DNA of 64,000 bases from Asterochloris sp. CNOR1. Lineage: Eukaryota; Chlorophyta; Trebouxiophyceae; Trebouxiales; Trebouxiaceae. Below, one piece after another: positions 1 to 12,200 of this stretch (positions are counted from its first letter, which is position 1; each line of letters begins with the position of its first letter). A model generated the notes under the pieces. That model saw only the letters and a list, made by a program, of their open reading frames with translations, was not told the origin of the DNA and searched no databases. A program made the translations under genes and the position numbers. The stretch spans positions 2,542,001 through 2,606,000 of the forward strand of contig OZ017749.1 of assembly GCA_963969365.1 (NCBI GenBank). Reading direction: 5' to 3'.

Positions 1-61
1 GATTCATCACGATGCTTGCGCTGATAGTTGTCCCAAACCAACATATATGCATGTGATGCAG

Positions 62-2262
62 GCCTGCTGCCATTGAGTCATTCGGCCCCCCTCAGGTGGT
101 GGCATACAGTGCACCTCCGCCAGCACCCTCAGCCTACGGCACACCTGCCCAGCAGTCGCCTCCGCCAGCAGTGCAGGCCTTCACTGGAGGGGCCCCCCCG
201 AAGGGCGCACCTGCGCCGCCAGCAGTGTATGGCACACCCGCCAGCTCCCCGGCTGCAGTGCCTCCCACGCCGGCGCTGTTTGGGACTGCACCACCTGTGA
301 CTATCAGCCCTCCGTCTGCTCCTGTCAGCTATGGGCCGCCACCTCAGGCCGCGCCTGTGATCTATGGCACACCGGCGGCTCAACCTCCAGCACCTGCTGT
401 CAGGTCAGGCCTTCAAGTCTGCCAGCTAGGCTGTGCCTCTGGCACCCCCTGGGCCATGTCGGGCTGTGCAATTGCTTGGGGTAGCTCCCCATACGTGGAA
501 GGCCTGCACTAGTGCATTGAGCTGCCCTCCCGCCGCCCGCTGCAATCAGCTGACGTTGTAACTGCCTCTACTGCAGGCCCTTCACCGGTGGAGCTGTGCC
601 CCCCACGCCAGCAGCCTACAGTCCAGCCTCACCACCACCAGCGGTCTACGGGACGCCTGCCCAGCAGACGCCTCCACCAGCGGTGAAGGGCTTCTCTGCA
701 GGGGCACCCCCTGTGGCTGCTCCCGTGGCCTACAGCTCACCTGTGCAGGGTCTGTTCGGCCCCGCCATCAGCTTACCGCCCCAGCCCGCGGCGCCAGCCT
801 ACTCCGCGGCGCCAGCCTACTCCCCAGCACCAGCCGTCAGGTGAGACGCCACTTCTCGATGAGGCCTGGCCATGGCGGCTGTCTCTCAATAGCCAGGGCA
901 GTGTTGTCTGGTCGGTGGCCTAACTTCTCATGGAAGGGGATCGTCCTGTGGCTGCCCTTCATGCCCTTCACATGCTGTGATGCTGCTGCCTGGCTTGCAG
1001 CCACACTGCTCACTGCAGGAGAACTGCTTTCCTTTGCTGGACACCAGGAGAGCAATCTTGTTGTTGCCTTTTGCTTGAGCCGCAATCGCTGTGCAGGGTC
1101 CTTGCTGGCCAGGCTGGCCCATTGCTTCCTGCCGGGTTGCCTGTGGGATTGCGTGCTGGACCATGCCACTCCCACTCTGGGATGGCATGCTGGACCATGC
1201 TACTCTCATCTCCACATACACGCTGGGTGGCTGCCTGCAGGCCTGCTTCCATTGAGTCCTCAGGGCCACCCCAGGCAGTCTACAGTGCGCCACCTCCAGC
1301 CCCAGCAGTGTATGGCACGCCTGCCCAGCAGGCGCCTCCACCAGCAGTCAAGGGCTTCACTGGATCGGCACCTCCCACGGGCGCTCCCAGCGCCTATGGG
1401 CCCCCGCCCACCCCTGCACCAGCAGTGTACGGAACGCCTGCCCAGCAGTCACCGCCCCCTGCAGTCAGGTGAGAGACTTGTGTTGTCTCACTGCTGACAG
1501 GCTGCTGCTGAGCATAGTGATCAGTCAGGCTGCTGGAGGCAGCTCAGGACGGTAAGGCCAGCAACCTGGCCAGGCCCCATGGTACAGCCCGCAGCCAGCC
1601 CACCTGGCTCAGCCGTGCTGCCTGCCCTGCTGCAGGTCGTTTGCTCCAGCAGCGGTGGCACCCACCCCTGCGGCCTACAGCAGTCCCCAGCCGCCGTCAC
1701 CACCAGTGTACGGCGTGCTCGCCAGCCCGCACCTGTCACCCACAGTGCAGGGCTTCTCCACGGGCAGCCTGCCCCCCAAGGGTGCCCCGGCTGCCTACGG
1801 GTCACCCGCGCCTCCCACCTACGGGGCGGCAGCGCAGGCCCCATCACCATCAGTAAAGGGGACAGCCTTGAGCATGCCCCCTGCCTATGGCCCAGCACCA
1901 TACGGTGAGCTCCAACATCTTGCTTGAGTGCATTGTCCAGCCTGTGGGCTGGGGTTTGTGCCCATCCGCCGGCTCTAAAGTAGAGCCTAGTTGAATAAAC
2001 TGTGCAATGTAAGAGCTGCAATAAGAGCTGCAAATATATCAGAATTTCAGTTGTCCTGGCGCTCCTTGCACGTACTGGGGCCTGCATCCTATGTCTGCTG
2101 CAGCTCAGGTGAATGATGGCTGCATCTCTGTCCAGCCGGGATGAGCCTCTGCCAGGGTTACCGTTCCCATAACCTGCAGGCACTTACAGCAGCGGTGCAT
2201 ATGTCACACCAGCAGCTCCCTCGCCTCAATTATTTGGAGCAGCGCGGCCTGTGGGCAGGTAG
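62..2262 (+). CDS. Pro/Ala-rich tandem-repeat protein (5' end outside window)
   Basis: Five visible exons at 62-403, 577-840, 1241-1468, 1636-1904 and 2180-2262, ending in TAG; about 395 residues are visible and the N-terminus lies upstream of the window. The protein is almost entirely degenerate repeats of the type PAVYGTPAQQSPPPAV followed by KGFTGGAPP, with no charged globular domain, membrane segment or recognisable catalytic motif. The introns between exons 1 and 4 are all phase 2, so those exons are symmetric and can be duplicated without frame damage. Exon 3 is clearly a copy of exon 1: both open with P-A-(A/S)-I-E-S. Low-complexity YGxP repeats suggest a disordered scaffold, an RNA/vesicle-associated region or a cell-wall-type protein; I cannot choose. 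Exon joins are well supported, function is not. Confidence 0.7.
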
Positions 2263-3288
2263 CCCTACTGCGCCAGGCTCCACACCGCGGTGAGTGGCCT
2301 CAGTTGTGGCCCCCTCTGTTCCATATTGCAGCCTGCGCCCACCTCCTCCAAGGCCACGGCTGTTCTTTGTTTGGCCTCTGCGTGGCTCAGCCTCCAGGGA
2401 CGTGCTCAGCACTTGCTCCTGCTGCATGTGACCGCTCAGACCAGTACTGTCCTCTGCACTTGTCCAGCACCTTGCTGAGCTGGGCTGAACAGGCCCTTCC
2501 ATGTCCCCTTAGAGTCGACTCATCCTGTCTGAATTCCTGTGCGCAGGCCTGGCAAGCCTGGTAGTTGGTACTGATAGGGGCCCCCCTGGTAGCTGTGCAT
2601 CTGTTAGGCCAGACAGCCAACAGCGTGGCCGCCTAGACCTCACCTAGCATGGGGTGGCTTACCGCCCAGTTTTGAATGAACTCGTCTCCCCCACACCCTG
2701 GGGAAACACTGACCTCTCAACAAATGCCTCCAGCAAGCGCTGAAACCAGGTTGGACAGTTTATTTCTGGACCCAGCCGGCTTGAGGAGTCCCAGCTGGTC
2801 AGCTGCTCCAAGTCTGCCAATGGTCAGGAACTTCATTCTTGCCAGACAGGCTGTTGCAGCCTCTTTGGTTGACTTGGTCAAGTCAGCCGATGGCCCACAA
2901 CCAGTAGTTGCATCGTAGCTTACAGATACCCCGTTGCCCACCAGTATCATTGAATCTTGACAGCCCTCTGTGCGGCAGCCTTTTCTCCCGTACATAACAT
3001 GGTCTGCACCTCTCTGGATTGTCTCTGGCACACACTTGATGGCAACACGTTTCATCTCACATCCTTGAAGGCGGCAGAATGATCCCATGGAGTGCTAAGA
3101 CAGTGGGCTGACGCATAACCCCATTAATTGTTGGCCATTCTTCACATGCTGGAAGAAGCAGACCAGTCCGAAACTTCTGGGAAGGGGACCTGGCAAGTGA
3201 TCAGAGCTTGCTCTGAAGGGGGCAAATTCTCCACATGTGGAAAAAGCAGACCACACAACATATTGTGAGAAGGGGACCAAGCAAGCAA
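2263..3288. other. Convergent intergenic region with a two-copy direct repeat
   Basis: This lies between the stop of the proline-rich gene and the stop of the NAD kinase gene on the other strand. No ORF here has convincing coding character; it presumably holds both 3' UTRs. The right end carries a roughly 90-bp direct repeat described separately. Confidence 0.5.
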
Positions 3289-3305
3289 TCAGAGCTTGCT
3301 CTTGG
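3138..3305. repeat. Two imperfect tandem copies overlapping the NAD kinase stop
   Basis: Copy A (about 3138-3216) and copy B (about 3227-3305) share the order TTCTxCACATG, AAGCAGACCA, GAAGGGGACC and ATCAGAGCTTGCTCT. Copy B contains the last codons and stop of the NAD kinase on the minus strand; copy A repeats that end in the 3' flank. Confidence 0.7.
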
Positions 3306-6300
3306 GGGGGCCAGAGTCTGGCAAAGTTGATGGTGGCACCTTGGCTGTTGGTCGCGACACCACCTTGGTGCCTGAGGGCAGCACATCTGGTCCTCCCTGG
3401 CCGTCATTGCCAGGTGCATTTGAGGGTAGCGCCTCCTGATGTGAAGTCGTTGCCTGCCCAGTGCTGCTGGCCTCAGAAAGACTGCTTTCTGACAGCCCAC
3501 CATCAGGCTGATGCTGAGCTGCCATGCTGGCGTCCTCGGACTGAGCGCCAGCCAGCACAGGCTGCTGTGCCTGTGTTGAGGCACCATTGGACGGCGCAGG
3601 CTTCCCCTCTGCCGCGCTGAAGCCTGGGGGCTGCTGCGCAGGGCTGCTGCCGCCGTTGGGAGTTGTCAGGCGTGGGCGGCGCACTGACCTGGGGTCTGAC
3701 AGGCTGCTCTCGGAAGAGTCGTGCTGGCGGAGCTCTCTGGGATCAGAGAGACTCCCATGCAGCCCTGCAGCAGGGATTACTGTGGTGTTTGCTGCCTCAG
3801 CAGACAAGGCTGTCTGTTGCGGACCGCTAGGTTCTCACACTGAGGATGGCGTATGGTGCCTTCCTGCCAAGGCCCGATTAGAAGAGCCGACCGCTCCCTC
3901 CAAAGCGCGCAAGGCAGCTTGCATGGCCACGCAGACTACACTTGCAGCCACACGCTGCATCCCTCAACCAAGCCAGCAGCCCAATCGTCACAAGCATCAA
4001 TGCAGGCCATGCTTGTGCCACCCACCCCTGCCATCAGCACCAGCCCCACCCGCACCTTCAGCGTCTGACAAGCTGTGACGCGCACGTGCATGCCGCATAT
4101 TGCTAAGCGTATTCACCCTGCACCGCCTGCGCACCTTCAGGATCCGACATGCTGTAGTGCGGCGGCGCACGCTGGGTTCCCCTCTCCCGCTTTACCCTCG
4201 CTAGGGCCTGCCTCCTCGTAAACTCCTCCACCTCAGCTGTGTTGGTGTCTCTGATGGCCACATTCCACTTGAGCTTCTGAGTGATGCCCTCTACAGCAGC
4301 ATGGCAGTCTCACAGCGCAGAAGGGTCCCCTACACATGTGTCCGTCCCATACGACCTCCGTGAGCTTCTGGCTGATGCCCTCTGCGGTGCAAATGCTCAT
4401 GGGTGGGCAAGAAACAGCGGTACCATACAGGCGTGGCGCATGCATCTTCCTGCACTTGCCTTACAATATATGCGTCGGCTCACATGCTGGCGGGTGCACT
4501 AGGCCATCAATCCAGTTGTGCTCCATTCAGCCCACACCTTCCCTGTGGTCTCAGAGTGCTGCCACCCTAGCTGGCACATGCACAGAGATACTGGCTGGCA
4601 GGTGCACTTGCTCACCATACCAGTCGCGGTCCAGGTAGCCCAGATTGATCATGGGCAGTGCGCACTGGCTGGTGGTGCAGCGGATGCTGCTGTCACGCAG
4701 CATGCGCATGGTGTGGCGCCCATCAAAGCTGGCCCTGCAGGCATGGCGCATGAGGCTTGCAGCTGTCCACAGCATAGCGCATCCACCACGGGTTGCAGTG
4801 CTGTGGACATGCAAAGGTGCACCGCGGGTAATCTGCTGACCCTGCAAGGCAGCCAGATACCATAGTTCTGAGTGCTGCTTGCGGGTTGAGCGCCACCATG
4901 GTGCATTCATGGAGAGCAGCTGGTGTTGGTGGGGCCTGAGCTCCCGCTGTGCATGAGTGGCAGGCTGGGCAGTGCTGCAGTTGGGTAGCAAGGCTCACCC
5001 TTCAAGCTGCTGAAGCAAGAGGTCCCTTGAGCTCAAGGCAGGTCAAGGTCCTCAGGGCAAGCAGATGCGGTGCGATCATGCTTTTTGGCCAGAGACGGGC
5101 GCTAGGCAGCCCATGGCCTGATCTCCATGTTGCAGATTGCAGCACTGCCGGTCTTGAAGCAGGGGGGCTGGTCTTGGAAGGAGAGGGGCAGCCAGCACAC
5201 CTGACATTTGAGCAGGAGAGTGTCGGCAGGTACTCAATCTCAGAGCTGACGGGCACCACCAGTGGCCCGCAGGACAGCAAGTGTGACATGCAGATGCAAT
5301 CTAGGGGCAGCCAAATACCACAATGGGCGTGGCAGGTCATTGCACCTGGCTTGCAAGCAGGAGTGTGGCAGCAGGTCAGTGTCAGCCTGTAAGCCGCCAG
5401 AAGTGCAGCAAGTGTCATATGCAAGGTCCTTTCAGGGACAGCTATGAGCGATCCCTTACAGGATGTCAATGATGGGGAGTTCAGCTCGAGCCCTCAGGCT
5501 GCAGGGCTGACTGCTTGCCTAATCTGCAAGCTGAGATTTGACATCATGGAAGAAGTCAGCCAACAGGCTGCCAGTGGCCTGCACCCCATGAACAGCTGCA
5601 AATGTTCAGCCTTGAGGCATGCATGACATGCAGGGGCATCCAAGGGCCACATCAGGCTTTGGCGCACCTTGCATGCGAGCGCGAGTGCGGCGGCAGGTAT
5701 ATCTCAATCTCTGAGCTCTCGGGCACCACCAGCGGCCGGAAGGACAGAGAGTGGGGGGCAATGGGGGTCAGCAGCGTCCCAGGCACTGAGGGGGCCACCA
5801 TCGGGCCCCCAGCTGACATGCTGTAGGCTGTTGAGCCTGAGGGTGTGGCAATAATGAGGCCATCTGCCTGCAGCGTGGGGACATCAGGTCAGCACACATT
5901 GGTAGGCATGGGAGCAGCTCTGCTCACAGGAGAGGCGAGTAAGCTGTGCGGCTGATGCTGGCAATGCCAATCTACCTGCAAAGTACGGGGACAAGAGGTG
6001 AGCCAGTTGTGATCAGCTGGCTGATTTGAGCGATGTGGTGCTCACAGGCATCCCCATTTTAGGGATGGCCGACAGTGTCACAGACACTCCTTTTGGAGAA
6101 GTGTACTGTGCAGCAGGCCGCTGTCATCATGTCCAGGCGCCAAGCATGCTTGGCACACCCTGGATTGACCGTGCACGATTTCAGAAGATCAGTCTGACAT
6201 CATGTGCACCAAGGCCCTACAGGCAGATGGTGGCCTGCTTCCAAGCACCTGCCACTCCCTGACAGATGGAACAGATCATGAGGGGGAGCACAGACAGCAG

Positions 6301-8250
6301 GTGGGGTGCTCCTCTTTGTGTTTAGATAGATGCCATGAGCAGCTGTGTTGCTTTTAAGCACTGTGTTCCAGCCTGTTGAGTTTGGTATAGATGCAAGAAC
6401 TTCACATCTGAAGAGAGACAGGGCTACATGGTACTCGCAGAGTGAGCTCGCCTGCACAGTGGTGATGTGGTGGCCATCGATGTAGGCTTCTAGGTTGACC
6501 ATGTTGGGGGAGGCCCCTCTGTCCACGAGGCACTCGTTCAGCACGTGGTGCACTCGCTGCAGCTGTCCCTCCCTGCAGGTGCACAGACACAGACATCAAT
6601 GCTTGGGCAGTGCAGGCGGCTTGTGGGGCACTCGTCGCAGCTGCACCTCCCTGCAGGCACTAGCAGTTGCGAGACGTAAATGGGTTGGGAGTGTAGCACA
6701 CCACGGGCTCAGCCAGGTCTCTTTGAGCAAGCTAGAGAGCCACCTGTGCCTTGCAGGGGCCCAAGCAGTGGCCTCACAGAGCGTAAGCGTGCTGAACACA
6801 GGCTCCTCCTCAAGTTCTTCACACCAGACGGCAGGCAGCCTCACATGGTCCACTTGGGAGGAGCTCGCAAGCCAGCAGACCTTTGGCAGCCAGCCAACGG
6901 AGCGCGGGACACGCAACAAGGCATACCAGAGCAGCCCTTTCAGTCACAACCCTCACCAGTACACTTCGCAGCGCTTGCGCGTGCGCAGTGTGCAGAACAC
7001 GGGGTCCTCGTTGGCACGCAGCACGCGCTGCAGGCAGGGCACAAACTCCCCCACGTCGAAGGGCGTCAGGAAGCCCAGGGTGCCCATGCTGAAGCTCATC
7101 ACGGGCGGCAAGGGGGTGTCCTCCACAAACAGGGAGGTCAGGTGCAGCACGGTGCCATCACCGCCCAGGCTGATGCAGAAGTCCACGGCTGCATGTGATT
7201 GCAAGGCAGGGTCAGTCTGTGGGTCTGGGCAACTGGATGCAGCGCGATGCAATAGTCCAAAGCTGCAGGCAGGTGGGAGGTCATGGCCACCTGTCACAGC
7301 CTCACCCTCAATGCTGGACACATGCCCAGGTCTGGCACAGGCGGCGTCTATGCTCAGCAGCATGGCAAGCTGAGCCAGGAAGAGGCCGCTTATGCAAAAG
7401 GCAGCACCGGAGCAGAGTGGCTGCCTCACCATCGTCTGCTGGGTCAAAGGGCTCAATCTCTGGAAACTCTGTACGCTGCACAGCACGTTCCACCAGGACT
7501 TGGACCCCCTGCTTCTGCAGCCTGCACAGGAGCCAACATCTTCTCAATCCCGCAAAGCTTGCTGACTGCTACCCCATCCTGCTGCTGTTGCCAGCCTGCT
7601 CTGCTGACATCGATCCAGGTTCAAGAATCCAGGACACCAGGGAGAGAATTGCGAGAGGAGGACTGTGCAACATGTGAAGGCAGTGCAAGGCAGGGGCTAA
7701 ATGCAGGCCTGCCATTGTTCTGACGTATCATCAGGCTCAACAGGCATGGCACACAGCGCACCATCTGGCGATCTCCTGCAGCTTGGCAGACGCCTTGGCG
7801 CTGCCAGGCTTCTTGACGATGAGCACCGTTTTGGGGCCGTCGTTCTCCCACATGATGTGCGCCCGCCGTTGCAGCTTGAGCGCAGCTTTGTCGGCCCACA
7901 TCTGCAGCATCGAGAGCAGCCCTGTCCAGGCACTGCAACAGGCACCTGCCTGCAGGAGTTCGATCAGGGTGGCCACAGGAACCAGGAAATGGTCTGGCAG
8001 CAGCCACTCTGAAGCAGCACAGGAATTCTCAGGCGTGACCGGGCCGGCTCTGGCTCTGGCAGGCCATGCACAATGCCTGAGGACACTGGCACGCATGTGT
8101 GGCAAGCACAGGCTGAAGTGCCAGGCACAATGCATGACTCAAGGGCTCGGGCCAGACCAAACATTGCAACAAACTCACCACTGCTGCGCCCCGCACCAGG
8201 CCTGCCTCCATTGCGCTGTCGTCGTACGCTTTCACTGCCTTTACCAGCTT
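3289..8250 (-). CDS. NAD kinase (ATP-dependent NAD+ phosphorylation to NADP+)
   Basis: Exons in transcript order: 8250-8179, 7901-7762, 7521-7430, 7188-6957, 6572-6452, 5867-5668, 4734-4616, 4290-4135 and 3809-3289, about 550 codons. The kinase core is unmistakable: [16 protein letters not shown] near the start, then the GGDGT motif in [68 protein letters not shown] and [10 protein letters not shown]. These match plant and algal NADKs that make NADP(H) for photosynthesis and biosynthesis. The first exon listed ([18 protein letters not shown]) joins in phase but has no visible ATG, so further 5' exons or a start at the ATG at 7901 are both possible. The intron after 6452 has a GC donor. The last exon adds about 170 Ser/Pro/Gln-rich residues beyond the usual end; its junction is the least certain. 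Compartment unknown. Confidence 0.85.
4052..4082 (-). repeat. Decayed copy of an NAD kinase exon 3' end with its donor
   Basis: On the minus strand this reads as a variant of the end of the exon finishing at 4135. Both carry ACAGC(A/T)TGTC, then GA(T/C)xCTGAAG directly followed by GTGCG. The copy lies in the downstream intron. Confidence 0.55.
5186..5290 (-). repeat. Partial copy of the NAD kinase [11 protein letters not shown] exon inside the next intron
   Basis: Minus-strand translation gives [14 protein letters not shown] and ends with AG followed by GTGTGC, the same splice phase as the true exon end at 5668. Only the 3' part of the exon is present and no good acceptor precedes it. It is either a decayed tandem duplication or a rarely used alternative exon. 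Confidence 0.7.
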
Positions 8251-9257
8251 CTGCCCAGCATGCCAGTGGTGCGTTGAAAAGTTGCTGGGAGGGTGGGAGG
8301 ATGAAATGCCCCGCAGGTGTGCCAGGCAGATACAACCTGATTGCTGTTCCTTTGACCTGCTGAGATGCACCTGCTGCACGCAATATCCCTTCAGGAATCC
8401 TCGAATGTTCAGCAGACTGCAGGGCCTGGGCAGCATGACCGGCCTGCTATGTGCTTGTGGCAGCATGGCCTGATGTCGACCTGATCTGATCATGCATCAA
8501 TGCCTGTGCAGACGGTTAATGGGCCACTGGCAGTAGGTCTGCATGTTGTCTACACCCCTTCTTCAACGGCATGAATGCACTCCTCTCTATGCTGCCAACC
8601 TCCTTGCAGCTGCTGTCCAGATGCCGATGATGGCTGATCGGAATGAACGTTTCTGTTGTTGGAAGCAGGTGCTCATGCAAACTTAAGAGGGGGCACATCA
8701 GAGGGGGTGCGTGCAGCAGTCATAGAGGAGGCAGCAGTCATAGCCTCATTTGCAGCATAATTGATCATATCAGCAGGACAGCATCATGGTGCCGCAAGGC
8801 ATGTCAGGACTGGCTCCTGCATTATATACATATATGTGATGCACACAATGTGGCAGAGCAGCCCTTTCTGTGGCAGAATGTATGATGCTGGCAGGAAGGG
8901 GACACAGCCCTGGTGCCAGTAGCAGCCAGGTTGAGTGGTCAGCTTCCCAGGCCTGAAGGCATCATACCACAGAGGCATGCAGTGTTGGCGCCAGCCTGCA
9001 TCTTGATCATGTCTGCCAGCGGTCATGAATTTGCAGCCAGTGCTGAAGTCTTCAGAATTGACTTTAGCTTAGGAGTTGCAGCTCCATGTCCAGCACCATG
9101 TTGGGATACGCTGATGCTTACTTCCTCCCTCATAGTTTACTCTTGTCTGAATGCCAACTGACATCAGAGGGAGACAGTACACATCGTTTCATGGCAAGGC
9201 AAGCACAGCAGGGGACCTCATTCAGCGTGTTTATGCATCATCAGGCTGTTGGGCACT
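8251..9257. other. Region between the NAD kinase 5' end and the ferritin-like gene stop
   Basis: Both flanking genes are on the minus strand. It should hold the missing 5' exon(s) and promoter of the NAD kinase and the 3' UTR of the ferritin-like gene. I see only short unconvincing ORFs and cannot place a start codon. Confidence 0.35.
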
Positions 9258-12200
9258 TTAGGCAACCACCCGGGCAAACACTTCCGGGTGTGCTGTGATG
9301 TCGCAGGGTGACTGCATCTTGCTGGACTCCTTGCAAAGGGCGCGGTTGATGGGGCCCTCCTGCAGCCTGCAGGGAATGACTGCCTCCAGGCCAGCGGCAC
9401 AGGCCAGCGGCTCAACAATGAAGGGCAGCCTGCAGGGCAGAGAGGGAAGGTATCTGCAGCAGTGGGGGAACAGCAGCAGACAGATGCAGGGCAGACAGTG
9501 CAGCGCAGGTGGCCAAGCCCTCCTCATCACGGCAACCTGCCCTAACACTCAGTGCTTTCAATCCAAGCACAAGGTGGTAGGCAGCTGCCAAGAGCTGGCA
9601 GCTGTCCTATCACCAATCCTGCAGGCTGCAATCTGCACAATAATGGCCAGCAGCATGGCACCCGGATGGCTGGCGCTGGCCTGTCCCAACACAGCAGCTG
9701 TCTCTCATGCCGACAGCGTGCTGCAGAGCTTGCAGGAGCCACACAGTGCCCCATGGCAGCCTGACCTGCGGTCGAAGGTTTTGATGGCATGCTTGTTGGA
9801 GCCCTGGCCGCCGCTCCTGCCCCCAGTGATGGCCTTCAGGTGAGCGACCTCATGGGAGATGCAGCCCAGCTTGGCACCCTGCAGGGAACAGGTGTGAGGC
9901 GGCTGACAGAGGAGAAGTCACATACGAGCCACAGCAGCCAGATTCACAATCGGCCTCAGGCGTTCCAAATGCAGGTGCAACACAGCTGCCTCAGCTCTCG
10001 ACATGCATAGACATGCTGCCTGCAATGCTTGCCGTCTGCATGCAATGCCGAGGCAGCAATACACAGCAACTGGCCCAGGCAGGCACCAAGAGCAGGCAGT
10101 GCAGGGGCCTTTTGCCTGCCTCAAGCACAGCAAAGGGCACCTTGGCTGAAGCTCTCAACCAATGAGAAAAGCAGCCCTCAGAAGAGCTCCCTGCCTGCCT
10201 CAAGTTGTACCAGCATGTGCGGCAATGAATCTGCAAGCTGGCAGGCAAGACATCGAGCAGTCAGCAGGGGCACACACCGCCTGCTTCAGGCAGCACCCAA
10301 TGTGCTCCTGTGCCTCGCCATCCTTCTCGGAGACGGCCAGGTTGTGCAGCTTTTGCGCTTGCTCGTAGGCCACCTGCAGCAGCTCTCAGTATGCTGGTAT
10401 CAAGCATGGTGGCCAGCACTGGAATGTAAGCAGGCTGAGAGCAGCGACTGGTCCCAATGCATGGGATGCAGAACACCTTTATTGCATACGCTCTGAAGAC
10501 TGCGTACCCTGGGAAGACTGGGGGGGTGCAAGGGTTGGGGGGGGGGGGGGGGGGGGGGGGGGGCGGGGGGAAGGGTGCATGGCTGAAGCTGCAGACACGG
10601 CTGAGAACTGGTACAGGTGTGGGCGCAATGCAAGGCATGCCACAGTGCAAGGAGGAAACAGCTGCCAGAGGGCTGGCAATCAAGGCATGCCTACTGCGCA
10701 CATGCGGACAGGCCGCTTGTAGCATGCAGCCAGTGCGCCCGCACAGAAGCGCTGCGCAGGTTGATGCTGCAGCACACACAGCAGTCTGCTGCTGGCACTG
10801 GACTGCCACACCACACTTACCCTGCTCAGAGCCAGCGCACACTCGAAGGCATGCAGCACATCGCTCTTGTCTTTGCTTGGGAAGTTGAGCTCAGGTTTGG
10901 CAGCGCCGGGCACTTCAGTCAGATGGTCCCGCTTAGCCAGGAACTGCAAACAGAGCAGGGCTGGGTTTGGAACACATTACTCCTGCAAGCATGGCAGAGA
11001 CTCTGGGAGGCCAGGACAAACAGCAGGCACTGACTTGCAGGTGCAGGCAGCAGGAGGGCGTACCAAAAGTGCACGAGCACGAGGAAAAATTGGAGAAGAG
11101 AGCATCAGCAGCAGCAGAGACTTGTGACAGCAGGGATTTGCGCAGTGCAACATCTCATGGTGGCGAGTATTGGGCATGCTGCCAGGCTTGTTGCCAAAGC
11201 ATGACAGGCTGGCGGGCAAATGGCATGAGCATACTGCAGTGCATAGCAACCGGACAGCCCACCTCTATGCCGGCCCAGCCCTCTGCCAACTCCACCTGGG
11301 TCAGCACCTTGAAATACAGCGCCACACCGGGCAGGCCCACGTTGTCGCGTGAGAAGTAGTAGCTGTAGGCCTGCACAGCATGCGCATCAAGTTGGGATGG
11401 GACTGCCGGGCTGGGCAGCATGCACAGATGCTGAGATTGATGCAGGCACACAAGCACTGGCTGAATGCCTGCAGCCCCACAGGGCATGTATGGCTGAGTG
11501 TGCATGAGCTCAGTCTGCTAGCTGAGCCGGCTGCACATACATCGAGTGCGGCGTCACGGAAGTGATCCTGCAGCTTTCAGGCAAGGTTGCATGGCCAGGT
11601 GAGCTGCAAAGGCGCAGCGGGTGCGGAGGGTGAGTCATGTGCTGCATGCATGCTGACGCAAGTCAGCCGTTGACTGGGAACAACTTCTACAAAGCCTCGC
11701 ACTACAGGCAGCCTGGGACCCTCAGCTGCTGCTTGTGAGAGCTGCGCTGTCACCAAGCAGACATGGAGTAGCCATGCAGCATCTGTCTGCATGAGGGTCA
11801 GGTGCTGACTGGGGATCTGACAGCCAGCCAATTGCATATAGACAGCCAGTGGGCCAGTGGATAAGGCATGCAGCACTTCATGCACGCTGAGTGGGCAGGG
11901 CTTCAGCCAAGAAGTGAGCCTGAGGCAGTGCGCACCTGGAAGATGCTGGCAGCGTTGGCTGGCAGGGACAGTCCCTTGTTGAGCTCACAGTTGACCTTTG
12001 TGCTGGTGCTCTTGGTGGCGGCAAAGGGAGTCGAGGGGTCTCCGAGCTTGGCCGTGTCAATTGCTGCAAACTCCTTCTTCACCTGCAGGAGACAGGGCAG
12101 CAAGTAGTTTCAAGCCTGCAGGCTGCTGAAGCCCTGCAGGAGCCAGGGGCAGCATAGCCTGCGCAAGCCATGGCAGCGTTGAGCTGCAACCCCCTGCAGG

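Noticed and set aside
3587-4078. Plus-strand ORF of 163 codons
   Set aside because: It is antisense to the NAD kinase C-terminal exon and intron, with no family resemblance; the minus-strand reading explains the region.
10400-10633. Minus-strand proline-rich ORFs across the poly-G tract
   Set aside because: The polyproline comes from the C-run itself inside an intron; flanking sequence has no coding character.
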